NCBI GenBank assembly: GCA_027080775.1
Contig: JALWPV010000032.1
Coordinates: 1-64,000, forward strand
Direction of reading: 5' to 3'
Origin: Acidilobaceae archaeon
Lineage (GTDB): Archaea > Thermoproteota > Thermoprotei_A > Sulfolobales > Acidilobaceae
DNA length: 64,000 bases
In this document: positions 48,707-58,354 of the stretch, piece by piece
How positions within the stretch are numbered: the stretch's first letter is position 1
Layout: every line of letters begins with the position of its first letter
The notes under the pieces: generated by a model
Database searches by the model: none
The model's input: the letters and a program-made list of their open reading frames with translations, nothing else
Told to the model about the DNA's origin: nothing
Translations under genes and position numbers: made by a program

Positions 48707-49261
48707 ATGCCCGGCTCCAGCCCCGGGCGCGGCATACTATTCACGACCAGCCGCGCCCCCTCTCCTAGGACACGCTCCCTGACCAAGGACCTAGCCGCTG
48801 TCATACCTGGGGGATTCAGGGTCACCCGGGGCCACCTAACAATGGAGGAGCTAGCGGCTATAGCCAGGATACGCGGGGCCGACCGCGTCACCATAATAGG
48901 TGAGCGTAGGGGTAACCCCAGCATACTGAGGGTCTACGAGGCAGCCCGGCCCCCCCTGAGGCCCTCGCTCCGAAACATTGTCACCCTAATAATCAGGGGG
49001 GTTGCATTATCCCGCGAGAGGGGGGCTAGGCCTCTGCGGGGCGGGGCCCTCTACGTAGAGGTTGCTGAGGGCGTCGAGGAGTACGGTGAAGCCCTCATCA
49101 GAGCCTGGCACGCAAGGCTCGCAGCCAACACGCAGCCCCGGGTCAGGGCCGTGATTAAACCCGACACTGGAGGTGCTATAATAGACTTTCAAACCCGCGA
49201 CGGCAGGCCCGCAGGGCCCAGGCTGAGGGTCGCTAAGCCCAGGGTGATGATCAAGGATTGA
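48707..49261 (+). CDS. Brix-domain ribosome biogenesis protein
   Basis: 184 residues from ATG 48707. ILFTTSRAPSPRTRSLTKDL and GADRVTIIGERRGNPSILRV match archaeal Imp4-like Brix proteins that act in large-subunit rRNA maturation. The start follows L37ae by 5 bases and overlaps the Pcc1-like gene by 4. Confidence 0.88.
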   Translation: MPGSSPGRGILFTTSRAPSPRTRSLTKDLAAVIPGGFRVTRGHLTMEELAAIARIRGADRVTIIGERRGNPSILRVYEAARPPLRPSLRNIVTLIIRGVALSRERGARPLRGGALYVEVAEGVEEYGEALIRAWHARLAANTQPRVRAVIKPDTGGAIIDFQTRDGRPAGPRLRVAKPRVMIKD

Positions 49262-49524
49262 GTAGGTACAGGTACAAGGCAAGTATTAGGATATGCCTGG
49301 ACCCAGACATCTCGAGGGCCGTGTTGGAATCCCTGCAGGCCGAGGTTAGGCAGCCAGCACAGCCTGCTAAGGGCCGTGTGGGCGCCAGTATGGAGGGTAG
49401 ATGCGTGGTACTAGAGATTGCCTCGGATAGTCTGAGCGGGTTGAGGGCGCTGGTGAACTCCTACCTCTACCTGGTTCACGCGGCCTTCTCGGTCCTCGAG
49501 GCTGTGGAGGGGCTTCAAGCATAA
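49258..49524 (+). CDS. KEOPS subunit Pcc1/Pcc2 (paralogue B)
   Basis: 88 residues from TTG 49258. KASIRICLDPDISRAVLESL, CVVLEIASDSLSGLRALVNS and YLYLVHAAFSVLEAVEGL are the Pcc1 fold, with the Leu-Arg-x-x-x-Asn-Ser helix better preserved than in the copy at 35787. Position between Brix and prefoldin beta is the classical Pcc1 site. With the other copy it may form the archaeal Pcc1-Pcc2 pair. Confidence 0.82.
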   Translation: MSRYRYKASIRICLDPDISRAVLESLQAEVRQPAQPAKGRVGASMEGRCVVLEIASDSLSGLRALVNSYLYLVHAAFSVLEAVEGLQA

Positions 49525-49563
49525 TTTACCCACCCGCCAGCGGGGTAGTGCCGGGTATGGGGC

Positions 49564-49938
49564 ATGGTTGAGAAGGTGCCACCGGAGGTGGAGGCGAAGT
49601 ACGCGAAGCTCATGCGACTCCGCGAGGCGTTAGCGGCTGTGGCCCAGGAGAAGGCATCGCTAGAGGCCCTCAAAGCCGAGGTGGAGGCTGTTCTGGAGGA
49701 GATACGTAAGGTGCCCGAGGATGCAAGGCTCTACAAGATGGTCGGCAGTGTTCTTGTCGAGAAGAATAGGGACGAGATCGTGAAAGAGCTTGAGGAGAGG
49801 AAGGAGGACATAGAGATACGCCTCAAGGCCCTCAACTCCCAGGAGGAGGCATTGAAGAAGGACATAGAGAGGCTGACGCAGGAGCTGCAGAGGCTACTAG
49901 GCGGTGCTGGCGGGACAGCCGCTGGAGGCGCAGGCTGA
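49564..49938 (+). CDS. pfdB: Prefoldin beta subunit
   Basis: 124 residues from ATG 49564. Two long coiled-coil helices (about 8-50 and 70-115) around a beta hairpin (ARLYKMVGSVLVEKNRDEIV) are the prefoldin beta pattern; the Gly/Ala tail is unstructured. The jellyfish-like hexamer delivers unfolded proteins to the thermosome. Confidence 0.95.
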   Translation: MVEKVPPEVEAKYAKLMRLREALAAVAQEKASLEALKAEVEAVLEEIRKVPEDARLYKMVGSVLVEKNRDEIVKELEERKEDIEIRLKALNSQEEALKKDIERLTQELQRLLGGAGGTAAGGAG

Positions 49939-49949
49939 GGTTTCGAGGA

Positions 49950-50288
49950 ATGCGCGAGCACTCCAGAGACCCCGAGGAGGGGATCCCCCTCGAGGCGCTG
50001 GAGGCGGCGGAGAGGGCTGCGAGGGAAGCCATAGAGTCGAGGCTCGGCTCCAGGCTAGGCGATTACGATATAGCCATAAGGGCTGTAACCGGTAGCGAGG
50101 GCCGCCTTGACGTATCGATTGATGTTAGGATCACAGCCTCTAGGATCCTGCCTCCGGACCTCGTCGAGGCGATAGTTGACGAGGCGATAGACAGGGCCAG
50201 GAGGGCGTTCGAGGAGGTGCTTCGACAGCGTGAGGGGCGCTGGCGAGGAGGTAGCAGAGCTGCTGCGGAGGGCCGCTCGCCGCGTTAG
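49950..50288 (+). CDS. DUF3194 family protein
   Basis: 112 residues from ATG 49950. It lies directly after prefoldin beta, the usual place of this archaeal family. Helix (LEALEAAERAAREAIESRL), strand (YDIAIRAV, LDVSIDVRI) and helix (LVEAIVDEAIDRARRAFEEV) agree with it. The C-terminal 20 residues run into the DHH gene (59-base overlap). Function unknown. Confidence 0.75.
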   Translation: MREHSRDPEEGIPLEALEAAERAAREAIESRLGSRLGDYDIAIRAVTGSEGRLDVSIDVRITASRILPPDLVEAIVDEAIDRARRAFEEVLRQREGRWRGGSRAAAEGRSPR

Positions 50289-51303
50289 AGTGGCGGTGCT
50301 GACCCATAGGAACGCCGATCCCGACGCCATCGCCTCGGCACTTCTAGCCCGGCGGGCACTCATGGAGCTGGGCGCGGAGCCTGTGATAATGCTACCTGAA
50401 GGTTTGAGCAGGGCCTCCAAGCAGGTCCTGCGGGCCGCCGGGCTCGAGGGCATCCCTCAAACACGCTACGAAGAGGGTCCTGAAGCCGTCCCGCGGGTTG
50501 AGGCTGTAGTTGTGGTTGACTCCTCTAACACCACGCAGCTCGGAGGCCTGGCGGTCCTCGCAATAACCAGGCCCTTGTTCTTGATCGACCACCACTCACC
50601 CGGTGATCTCGCCCCACACGCCGAGGACGCTGTGCTCGATGAGGCCTCACCTAGCGCCACGCAGCTCGTAGCGCTGGCGCTCGAGTATATGGGCGTGTGC
50701 CCCGAGGCCCGCGAGGCGACCGTGGGACTCGCCGGCATAATATACGATACAAGAAGATACAGTATCGCGGACGCTGGGTCCTTCAAGGCATCAGCATACC
50801 TAATCTCGTGCGGCGGCGACTACGAGAGAGCCCTGAAAGCCCTCCAAGGTGGCAGGGACCAGGGCTCCGGGCTGGACTACGCGGAGCGGGTGGCGCGCCT
50901 CAAGGCGGCGCAGAGGATGGTTACATCGAGGATATGCGAGGAGCTTATAGTAGCGGTCACAAGGGTGGGGGCCTATGAGTCCAGCGCCGCCCGAGCCCTC
51001 GTGGACCTGGGAGCGGATGTAGCGGTCGTAGTTGGCGGCAAGGGCGCGGAGCTGCGGGTAACACTGAGGCTCTCGAGGAGGGCGCTTGAGACCGGGCTGA
51101 GGGCCGACGAGCTGGCCTCCTATATAGCAGGCAAGCATGGAGGCAGGGGTGGAGGCCACGCGGCCGCCGGGATGGCGCATGTCCCGGCGCCGCGTGGAGG
51201 CGCAGAGGATCTCGTGGAGGCCATAGCGAGGAGCCTCCCCGGCAAGGCTGCCAGGATCTGCGTGGAGAGGAGGTCGAAGGCGCTTGGGGGAGGGCAGGGT
51301 TAG
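50230..51303 (+). CDS. DHH-family phosphoesterase, NrnA-like
   Basis: 357 residues from GTG 50230. VLTHRNADPDAIASALLARR (motif I), EAVVVVDSSNTTQL (II), LIDHHSPGDLAPH (DHH) and the C-terminal GGRGGGHAAAGMAHV (DHHA1 GGGH) are intact, in contrast to the degenerate protein at 34526. It probably hydrolyses short oligonucleotides or related phosphoesters. Overlaps both neighbours. Confidence 0.88.
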   Translation: MRGAGEEVAELLRRAARRVRVAVLTHRNADPDAIASALLARRALMELGAEPVIMLPEGLSRASKQVLRAAGLEGIPQTRYEEGPEAVPRVEAVVVVDSSNTTQLGGLAVLAITRPLFLIDHHSPGDLAPHAEDAVLDEASPSATQLVALALEYMGVCPEAREATVGLAGIIYDTRRYSIADAGSFKASAYLISCGGDYERALKALQGGRDQGSGLDYAERVARLKAAQRMVTSRICEELIVAVTRVGAYESSAARALVDLGADVAVVVGGKGAELRVTLRLSRRALETGLRADELASYIAGKHGGRGGGHAAAGMAHVPAPRGGAEDLVEAIARSLPGKAARICVERRSKALGGGQG

Positions 51304-51982
51304 GGTCTACGCGGACGTGCGCGAGGAGAGAAGCGGTGTTATCGAGGAGCTATCAAGGCTCGGGGTTATGGTGATCAAGAAGCAGCTCCCCCTGGGTGAC
51401 TACTTGGTCTCAGAGGAGGCGGTTGTCGAGCGTAAGACAGTGAAGGATTTCGCCTCGAGCCTCGTCGACGGCAGGCTCTTCGACCAGGCCTCCAGGCTCT
51501 CGGAGTCCTACAGTGACATCTACTACGTGGTCGAGGGTAGCCCCCGCTACCTGGCGCGTTGGGGCTCGGAGGGCCATCAGACGCTCGCGGCCCTGGTAGC
51601 GTTAACAGTAGACTATGGCGCTAGGATACTCTGGAGCGATGGCGCCAGGACCACGGCGTACATCATTGCCCAGCTAGCGCGTAGATACCAAGGAACACGT
51701 AGGGGGACCAGCATGGTTATCCACAGGAAGCCCCGCTTATCATCCATCAGCGAGTGGCAGCTCTATATCCTCCAGTCCTTCCCCGGGATAGGGCCGAAGA
51801 CTGCTAGGTCGATCCTGGAGAGGCTGGGCACGCTCGAAGCCTTCTGCAGGGCCCCCCTTTCCGAGCTCTCCAGGATCGAGGGTCTCGGGGAGAAGAAGGC
51901 GGAGCGAATAAAGGCCATACTAGTCACGCCCTTCAAGCCGAGGAAGAGGAGAGGCGGAACGCTTGAGGACTTCCTCTCCTAA
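51284..51982 (+). CDS. xpf: Structure-specific endonuclease XPF (short crenarchaeal form)
   Basis: 232 residues from TTG 51284. Nuclease motif VVERKTVKDF (ERK-x3-D) and GRLFDQASRL; C-terminal tandem helix-hairpin-helix (SFPGIGPKTARSILERLG, RIEGLGEKKAERI). No helicase domain, as in crenarchaea. The last residues GTLEDFLS resemble the PCNA-binding tail this form needs. Confidence 0.95.
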   Translation: MGEGRVRVYADVREERSGVIEELSRLGVMVIKKQLPLGDYLVSEEAVVERKTVKDFASSLVDGRLFDQASRLSESYSDIYYVVEGSPRYLARWGSEGHQTLAALVALTVDYGARILWSDGARTTAYIIAQLARRYQGTRRGTSMVIHRKPRLSSISEWQLYILQSFPGIGPKTARSILERLGTLEAFCRAPLSELSRIEGLGEKKAERIKAILVTPFKPRKRRGGTLEDFLS

Positions 51983-52005
51983 AGGAGGGCGAGCCTCTGC
52001 TAGGC

Positions 52006-52015
52006 CTATTTAAAC
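52006..52015 (+). promoter_or_regulatory. TATA box of EF-2
   Basis: CTATTTAAAC lies 39-48 bases before ATG 52054, with a GGGGTAGGTAAGG leader. Confidence 0.65.
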
Positions 52016-52053
52016 CCGGGTTCGTCCCCGTCCCACTCCGGGGTAGGTAAGGT

Positions 52054-54267
52054 ATGGGTGCAAGAGTAAAAGTTGTCTCTGAAGTGGAGAAGATAATGAG
52101 TAACATCGAGCAGGTAAGGAACATCGGTATAATAGCCCACGTAGACCATGGTAAGACTACGACTAGCGACTCCCTGCTAGCGGCTGCGGGCATAATCTCG
52201 GAGAGGATAGCCGGTGAGGCACTCGTCCTCGACTATCTCTCAGTAGAGAAGCAGAGGGGCATCACGGTGAAGTCAGCTAACATAAGCCTCTACCACGAGT
52301 ACAATGGCAAACCCTACGTGATCAACCTGATAGACACGCCGGGCCACGTGGACTTCTCGGGCAAGGTCACCAGGAGCCTGAGGGTTCTCGATGGGGCTAT
52401 AGTCGTAGTAGACGCTGTAGAGGGAGTGATGACTCAGACAGAGACTGTTATAAGGCAGGCCCTCGAGGAGCGCGTCAGGCCGCTTCTATTCATAAATAAA
52501 GTTGACAGGTTGATCAAGGAGCTCAAGCTGAGTCCACAGCAAATACAGGAGAGGTTCGTTGAGATAATAAGGGAGGTGAACAACCTCATAGACATGTACG
52601 CCGAGCCCGAGTTCAAGAAGAAGTGGAAGCTCAACCCGGCAGAGGGCACCATAGCCTTTGGGAGCGCGAAGGACAAGTGGGGCATAAGCATACCGATGGT
52701 CCAGAAGAAGGGCATAACATTCAAGGAGATAATAAAGGCCTACGAGTCCGGCAAGAAGGAGGACGTCGCCCAGCTATCAAAGATGATGCCCCTGCACGAG
52801 ACGCTCCTAGACATGGTTGTCAGGTTCGTCCCCAACCCCAGGGAGGCGCAGAGGTACAGGATACCGAAGATATGGAAGGGCGACATAAATAGCGAGCTAG
52901 GCCAGGCAATGCTGAATGCCGACCCCAACGGGCCCCTAGTGTTCTACGTCAACGATGTGAGGGTGGAGAAGGCAGGCCTCGTCGCCACTGGCAGAGTATT
53001 CAGTGGCACCCTACGCCCTGGCGAGGAGGTCTACCTCATAACGGCTAACAAGAAGGGGAGGATCCTCCAGGTAAGCCTCTATATGGGACCATTTAGGGAG
53101 ATAACGAAGGCCGTGCCAGCCGGCAACATAGGCGCAATAATGGGTATAGAGGACGTTAGGGCTGGCGAGACGCTCGTCAGTCCAAGCCACGTAGATCAGG
53201 CGGCGCCCTTCGAGCAGCTACGCTACGTGAGCGAGCCGGTGGTCACGATAGCCGTTGAGCCCAAGAGCATACAGGACCTACCAAAAATGATCGAGGCGTT
53301 AAGGAAGCTCACGATAGAGGATCCGAACCTCGTGCTAAAGATCAACGAGGAGACTGGTGAGTACCTCCTCTCCGGCATGGGCCCCCTCCACCTCGAGATA
53401 GCCCTCACACTGCTCAAGGAGAAGTTCGGGATCGAAGTGAAGGCCAGCCCGCCCATAGTGGTCTACAGGGAGACTGTGCGCACAGCCAGCCAGGTATTCG
53501 AGGGCAAGAGCCCCAACAAGCACAACAAGTTCTACATAAGCGTCGAGCCACTCAACGAGGAGACCATAAAGCTCATACAGAACGGTGAGGTCTACGAGGG
53601 CCAGGATCCCAGGCAGAGGGCCAGGATACTGGCCGACAAGGCTGGCTGGGACTACGATGAGGCTAGGAGGATATGGAGTGTCGACGAGAACATAAACGTC
53701 TTCGTGGACAAGACAACGGGCGTCCAGCACCTGAGGGAGGTGAAGGATACCATACTGGCTGCGTTCAGGATAGCCACTAGGGAGGGACCCCTCGCGGCCG
53801 AGCCTGTTAGGGGCATAAAAGTCATACTACATGATGCAGTGATTCACGAGGACCCCGTGCACAGAGGGCCAGGTCAGATCTACCCCGCGGTTAGGAACGC
53901 CATATGGGCCGGCATACTAACAGCTAGGCCCACGCTGCTGGAGCCCATACAGAAGCTGGACATAAGGACACCCATGGAGTACGTCAGCGCCATAGCCGCG
54001 GTCCTCGCTAGGAGGAGGGGCAGGATCCTCGAGGTCCAGAGCGCCGGGCCAGCCGCTAGGGTGATAGCCGAGGTACCCGTAGCGGAGAGCTTCGACCTTG
54101 CGGGCGAGCTGAGGAGCGCCACAGCAGGCAGGGCCTTCTGGGGCACGGAGTTCAGCCGCTGGGCCCCGGTGCCCGACTCGATGCTGGAGGACCTCATAAG
54201 GAAGATAAGACAGAGGAAGGGTCTACCGCCTCACCCGCCCAGGCTGGAGGACCTCATAGGCCCCTAG
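52054..54267 (+). CDS. fusA: Elongation factor 2
   Basis: 737 residues. G1 [20 protein letters not shown]2 [14 protein letters not shown]3 [12 protein letters not shown] and G4 NKVDRL are intact; [12 protein letters not shown] carries the His normally modified to diphthamide. It drives ribosomal translocation. Full archaeal length. Confidence 0.98.
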   Translation: MGARVKVVSEVEKIMSNIEQVRNIGIIAHVDHGKTTTSDSLLAAAGIISERIAGEALVLDYLSVEKQRGITVKSANISLYHEYNGKPYVINLIDTPGHVDFSGKVTRSLRVLDGAIVVVDAVEGVMTQTETVIRQALEERVRPLLFINKVDRLIKELKLSPQQIQERFVEIIREVNNLIDMYAEPEFKKKWKLNPAEGTIAFGSAKDKWGISIPMVQKKGITFKEIIKAYESGKKEDVAQLSKMMPLHETLLDMVVRFVPNPREAQRYRIPKIWKGDINSELGQAMLNADPNGPLVFYVNDVRVEKAGLVATGRVFSGTLRPGEEVYLITANKKGRILQVSLYMGPFREITKAVPAGNIGAIMGIEDVRAGETLVSPSHVDQAAPFEQLRYVSEPVVTIAVEPKSIQDLPKMIEALRKLTIEDPNLVLKINEETGEYLLSGMGPLHLEIALTLLKEKFGIEVKASPPIVVYRETVRTASQVFEGKSPNKHNKFYISVEPLNEETIKLIQNGEVYEGQDPRQRARILADKAGWDYDEARRIWSVDENINVFVDKTTGVQHLREVKDTILAAFRIATREGPLAAEPVRGIKVILHDAVIHEDPVHRGPGQIYPAVRNAIWAGILTARPTLLEPIQKLDIRTPMEYVSAIAAVLARRRGRILEVQSAGPAARVIAEVPVAESFDLAGELRSATAGRAFWGTEFSRWAPVPDSMLEDLIRKIRQRKGLPPHPPRLEDLIGP

Positions 54268-54483
54268 CCCCTGCCAGACATCTTTGAGGAGTACCTCCCG
54301 ATATGGCTGGCGCAGTATCTCTTAGACCCGATTTTCGATTCCTCATATAGTGGCTACGCTCTTTTTAAGTGCGGGGTAGGGGCTCGTATTCTAATTTGGC
54401 TCTGATTAGCGATGTAATGTTCTCCTCTCATCTCCTCTTTAATACCCCTATGTATGACGCGAATACCAACACGGCGAGACTAC
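54268..54483. promoter_or_regulatory. Gap with TATA box of the nuo operon
   Basis: 216 bases between EF-2 and nuoA. CTCTTTTTAAGT at 54359-54370 is the TATA-like box; the start of transcription should be near 54390, leaving a leader of up to 95 bases if nuoA begins at 54484. No hairpin or other gene seen. Confidence 0.5.
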
Positions 54484-54888
54484 ATGCCGCCGCCAACCTC
54501 GTCAGAGGTCATGACTGCGAATGCGCTGATAATAATACCAGCAATACTTCTGGGCTTGCTGGTAGCGGTGGTACTCATTCTGAGGCTCATGCTAAAGCCG
54601 GAGCCTGACGTGGTGGCCCTGGAGAGGACCCGCTACGATATGTACGATGCTGGTAACCCGCCCCTCAAGAAGGATGCCAGGAAGAGGATGCCGATGCAGT
54701 ACCTCGGCTACCTCATAATGTTCCTTGCTGTGGAGCCGGCCGTCATACTCTTCGCTATACTCACAATAGCGCCCCAAGCCCTCTATGGTAGGGTGCTCTT
54801 GGGCTTCCTCGTCATGATAGCAGTCTATACTCCTCTACTAGTCTATGCCTTGCGCGAGGCCAGAAAGGTGGAGGCCTGGAGCCTCTAG
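54484..54888 (+). CDS. nuoA: NADH-quinone oxidoreductase-like subunit A
   Basis: 134 residues from ATG 54484 (54454 and 54511 are alternatives). Three membrane segments with the loop RTRYDMYDAGNPPLKKDARK and RMPMQYLGYLIMFLAVEPAV, the NuoA/ND3 pattern with the conserved membrane Glu. First gene of the operon. The loop lacks the Cys of ND3. Confidence 0.85.
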   Translation: MPPPTSSEVMTANALIIIPAILLGLLVAVVLILRLMLKPEPDVVALERTRYDMYDAGNPPLKKDARKRMPMQYLGYLIMFLAVEPAVILFAILTIAPQALYGRVLLGFLVMIAVYTPLLVYALREARKVEAWSL

Positions 54889-54901
54889 CGAGGTGATACA
54901 G

Positions 54902-55528
54902 GTGGCTCAGGAGGAAGCGGCGGCCAAGGCCGCCTCGAGGAGGGGGAGGGTCTACGTCGGAAATCTCGAGCAGGTGGCCAAGAGTGCGCGGAAGATACTG
55001 CTCGGGGAGGTGAAACCCTCCGCTGTGGGTAAGCTTGTCGACTGGGGGACGCTCTTCAGCCTCTGGCCCGTCCACTTTACCACGAGCTGCTGCGGATGCG
55101 AGTTCGCAGCCACCTGGAGCCCCAGGTTTGACGCCGAGAGGTACGGTGCCCTGCCCTGGCTGGCGCCGAGGCAGACTAACCTCATCATAATAGAGGGAAC
55201 CGTCACCAAGAAGATGGCCTGCGCCCTCAGGCTCGTATGGGAACAGATGCCCCATCCCAAGTTCGCGATAGCCATGGGCGCCTGCGCCCTCGATGGTGGG
55301 ATATTCTATAATAGCTACAACATAGTAAGGCCCTGGGAGATAGTGCCGGTTGACATCTACATACCCGGGTGCCCGCCGAGGCCAGAGGCGCTGGCCCGCG
55401 CTATAGTGGAGCTACAGAAGCTGATCAAGGAGAAGGGGCTGGCGAGCCTCTGGATAAGCAAAGGCAAGAGGGAGGACAAGCCTACACCCAAGCTGAAGGA
55501 GGATCCATGCTCCTGGTGGAGGGGGTAG
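54902..55528 (+). CDS. nuoB: NADH-quinone oxidoreductase-like subunit B
   Basis: 208 residues from GTG 54902, after GAGGTGAT. TTSCCGCEFAATWSPRFD, AMGACALDGGIFYNSYNIV and DIYIPGCPPRPEA supply the four Cys of the N2 [4Fe-4S] cluster. The C-terminus has a Lys-rich extension ending CSWWRG. Confidence 0.95.
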   Translation: MAQEEAAAKAASRRGRVYVGNLEQVAKSARKILLGEVKPSAVGKLVDWGTLFSLWPVHFTTSCCGCEFAATWSPRFDAERYGALPWLAPRQTNLIIIEGTVTKKMACALRLVWEQMPHPKFAIAMGACALDGGIFYNSYNIVRPWEIVPVDIYIPGCPPRPEALARAIVELQKLIKEKGLASLWISKGKREDKPTPKLKEDPCSWWRG

Positions 55529-56028
55529 CCGTGGAGGAAGCAAGGAGGAGGGCAGAGGAGGCCCTGGCGGGTATCTATGAGTCCGTGGAGGAGGGCAAGG
55601 GCTTTGTGTCGTTCATAGTCCCGCTCGAGAGGCTCGTTGAAGCCGCTGAGGCCCTCAAGTCTGCGGGGTTCGATCATGTGAAGAGTGTTACAGCTGTTGA
55701 TAGACCTAAGGAGGGCGTAATAGAGGTCACATACCACGCCTCTAGTTATGGAGATCCCGAGCTGGCTAGGGGCATCATAGGTCTCACAGTCAGGATCCCC
55801 AGGGACAACCCTCGGATGCCGAGCCTCTCTAGGATATGGGTGAGCGCTGAGTTCCAGGAGAGGGAGGTATTCGAGTTCTTTGGCGTCATATTCGAGGGGC
55901 ACCCGGACCTAAGGCCCATACTGCTGGCACCGCCCATAGCCGAGCTTAGACCGTTGAGGAAGGACTTCGTGGTCAAGGAGGAACCCGTCTACAGGGGCCC
56001 TATCCAGAAGGTTGAGAAGCCTCCCTAG
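55507..56028 (+). CDS. nuoC: NADH-quinone oxidoreductase-like subunit C
   Basis: 173 residues from ATG 55507, after GGAGGAT; GTG 55531 after GGAGGGGG is an equal alternative. RIPRDNPRMPSLSRIWVSAE, QEREVFEFFGVIFEGHPDLR and LRKDFVVKEEP are the NuoC/30-kDa signature. Separate from NuoD, not fused. Confidence 0.92.
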   Translation: MLLVEGVAVEEARRRAEEALAGIYESVEEGKGFVSFIVPLERLVEAAEALKSAGFDHVKSVTAVDRPKEGVIEVTYHASSYGDPELARGIIGLTVRIPRDNPRMPSLSRIWVSAEFQEREVFEFFGVIFEGHPDLRPILLAPPIAELRPLRKDFVVKEEPVYRGPIQKVEKPP

Positions 56029-56040
56029 GGGGTTGGAGGC

Positions 56041-57291
56041 ATGGCTTCTGGGGAGTTGAAGCTTTCCGGATGGGAGGTAGGTGAGGTTAGGAGACTCCCT
56101 GGGATGGACGTTAAGAAGATAGGAAGGGACCTCTACGAGATATTCATCGGGCCCCAGCACCCGGGCAGCGGGCACATGAGGATAATAGTCAGACTCGACG
56201 GAGACGTAATGGTTGAGGTAGACCCAGACCTAGGCTACGTGCATAGGACCATGGAGAAGCTTGCGGAGGGTAGGAGCTACATAAAGGTCATACCCCTTAT
56301 GGAGAGGATGGCGATACTCGACGCCTGCAATATCACCCTGCCCTACGTGGAGGCCGTGGAGAAGCTACTCGACCTCGAGCCCCCAGAGAGGGCGAAGTAC
56401 CTCAGAGTCCTGCTGTGTGAGATCAACAGGATAGCGAGCCACCTCTACGGCATGGGCATCTTCGGCGTGTTCCTGGGCCACTCCACCATGTACATGTGGC
56501 CATTCGGCGATAGAGAGGTCTTCGTAGAGCTTGCTGAGAGGCTCACGGGCGCTCGGCTAACGCATACTTACGCTGTACCCGGCGGTGTGAGGAGGGACGT
56601 GCCCGACGGCTTCACTGATGACCTGAGGAAGGCTATAAGGTACATGAGGAAGAGGCTAGAGGATTATAGGAAGATATTCCTTGACAACCCCGTGATAAGG
56701 GCTAGGCTCGAGGACGTCGGAGTCATACCGAGGAACCTGGCGATAGAGCTAGGCATAGTGGGCCCGAACCTCAGGGCCTCCGGTGTGGAATACGATGTCA
56801 GGCTCATCGAGCCATACGAGGTCTACGACGAGCTGGACTTTGAGATACCAGTCTTCGAGGAGGGTGACGCCCTAGCCAGGACGTGGGTCAGGGTGGAGGA
56901 GATAAGGCAGAGCCTCAGGATCCTCGAGCAGGTCGCCGATAAGCTGGATAAGATGCCGAGGGAGGGTGTCATGCATGATAAGTTCTGGGCTAAGGCGCCC
57001 AAGCTCTACAAGGACGTCTACGCCAGGGAGGGCCGCGTGAAGCTCATGCCGCTCTTCGCGACGCTCAGGGTGCCGAAGGGTAAGGCATTCGCGAGGGCGG
57101 AGGCTGGCCGCGGCGAGATAGTATACTACGTTGAGAGCGAGGGTGGCATGACGCCGTACAGGGTCAGGGTGGTGTCGCCGTCCTTCAGGAACGCTATAGT
57201 CTTCAAGTACATAGCGCCTGGTCACAGACTCATGGATCTACCCGCGATCTACGGTAGCATCGACTACTTCCCACCCGAGGCCGATAGATAG
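56041..57291 (+). CDS. nuoD: NADH-quinone oxidoreductase-like subunit D
   Basis: 416 residues. FIGPQHPGSGHMRIIVRLDG, DLGYVHRTMEKLAEGRSY and CEINRIASHLYGMG are the 49-kDa signatures near the quinone site; the hydrogenase Cys ligands are absent, as expected. GDALARTWVRVEEIRQS and DYFPPEADR close the protein. Confidence 0.96.
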   Translation: MASGELKLSGWEVGEVRRLPGMDVKKIGRDLYEIFIGPQHPGSGHMRIIVRLDGDVMVEVDPDLGYVHRTMEKLAEGRSYIKVIPLMERMAILDACNITLPYVEAVEKLLDLEPPERAKYLRVLLCEINRIASHLYGMGIFGVFLGHSTMYMWPFGDREVFVELAERLTGARLTHTYAVPGGVRRDVPDGFTDDLRKAIRYMRKRLEDYRKIFLDNPVIRARLEDVGVIPRNLAIELGIVGPNLRASGVEYDVRLIEPYEVYDELDFEIPVFEEGDALARTWVRVEEIRQSLRILEQVADKLDKMPREGVMHDKFWAKAPKLYKDVYAREGRVKLMPLFATLRVPKGKAFARAEAGRGEIVYYVESEGGMTPYRVRVVSPSFRNAIVFKYIAPGHRLMDLPAIYGSIDYFPPEADR

Positions 57292-57306
57292 TAGGGGGTG
57301 ATAGTG

Positions 57307-58353
57307 ATGTCTGGCGTGATTACGTGGCTGGGCGAGTGGTTCTTCTGGCCCCCCTTCTTCCAGCTCGTGATAGCGCCCGGGCTAGTGGCAGCGTTGGTGA
57401 TAGTGATCTTCATACTATGGTTCGAGAGGAAGGCCGCCGCTAGGGTTCAGATGAGGGTTGGTCCATACAATGTGAGCCCCCGCCTCGGCGGCGCCCTGCA
57501 GCTGATAGCCGACCTGGTTAGGTACTCGTTCCAGGAGTTCATAGTGCCTTTCACCGTCGATAGGGCCGCTTTCATTACCGCGCCTCTACTACTTCTATTG
57601 GCATCCATGCTACCCATGGCCGTAATACCCGTGTCGCCCGTGCTGCCCTACTCTTATACATGGCCGAACATCATGAAGTACAACCTGCTCCTCGCCCTGG
57701 CCCTCACCACTCTCTCCCCTATATTCACCGTGGCCGCTGGATGGGCTTCCAATAACAAGTTCTCGCTAATAGGCGCGGCCCGTGAGTCCTTTATGGTTAC
57801 CGCCTACGAGCTGATCTTCGTCCTCGCCCTCCTCTCGACAGCGGCTCCAGTGCACAGCTACGACTTCGTGAAGATAGTTGAAGCCCAGAGCACCTGGAAG
57901 CTCATGGCGCTGCTGAACCCGCCAGCATTCCTTGCAGCATTCATAGCTACCTTGCTCTCAACGAGCGGTTTCCCCTTCGAGATACCCGAGAGTGAGCACG
58001 AGGTAGTAGCCGGGCCCTTCACGGAGTACTCGGGCCTGGTATATGGGGTCGAGATGGGTGCAGCCTACATCAAGAGGTATGCCATGAGCGTCCTCATGGC
58101 TCTAGCATTCTTCAGCGGATGGAAGCCCCTCGACCCCCAGCCGGGAGCCGGAGTGTGGAGCGGCTATGTGGCTCCTCTAGTCGTTGTCCTCATCAAGGCC
58201 ACGATAATAATGGCCGTCATAAGCTTCCTCAGGGCGGTCTACGGCAGGTACAGGCTAGACCAAGCACTCCACCTGGCCTGGAAGATACTCCTGCCACTAG
58301 CGCTCCTAGGGTACGCGATAGGCCTCGTCTATGGTTACCTGGGGGTGTTGTGA
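57307..58353 (+). CDS. nuoH: NADH-quinone oxidoreductase-like subunit H
   Basis: 348 residues from ATG 57307. ILWFERKAAARVQMRVGPYN and GFPFEIPESEHEVVAGPFTE are the ND1 hallmarks at the quinone channel, with about eight membrane segments. GTG-type overlap region with nuoI. Confidence 0.96.
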   Translation: MSGVITWLGEWFFWPPFFQLVIAPGLVAALVIVIFILWFERKAAARVQMRVGPYNVSPRLGGALQLIADLVRYSFQEFIVPFTVDRAAFITAPLLLLLASMLPMAVIPVSPVLPYSYTWPNIMKYNLLLALALTTLSPIFTVAAGWASNNKFSLIGAARESFMVTAYELIFVLALLSTAAPVHSYDFVKIVEAQSTWKLMALLNPPAFLAAFIATLLSTSGFPFEIPESEHEVVAGPFTEYSGLVYGVEMGAAYIKRYAMSVLMALAFFSGWKPLDPQPGAGVWSGYVAPLVVVLIKATIIMAVISFLRAVYGRYRLDQALHLAWKILLPLALLGYAIGLVYGYLGVL

Positions 58354-58354
58354 G

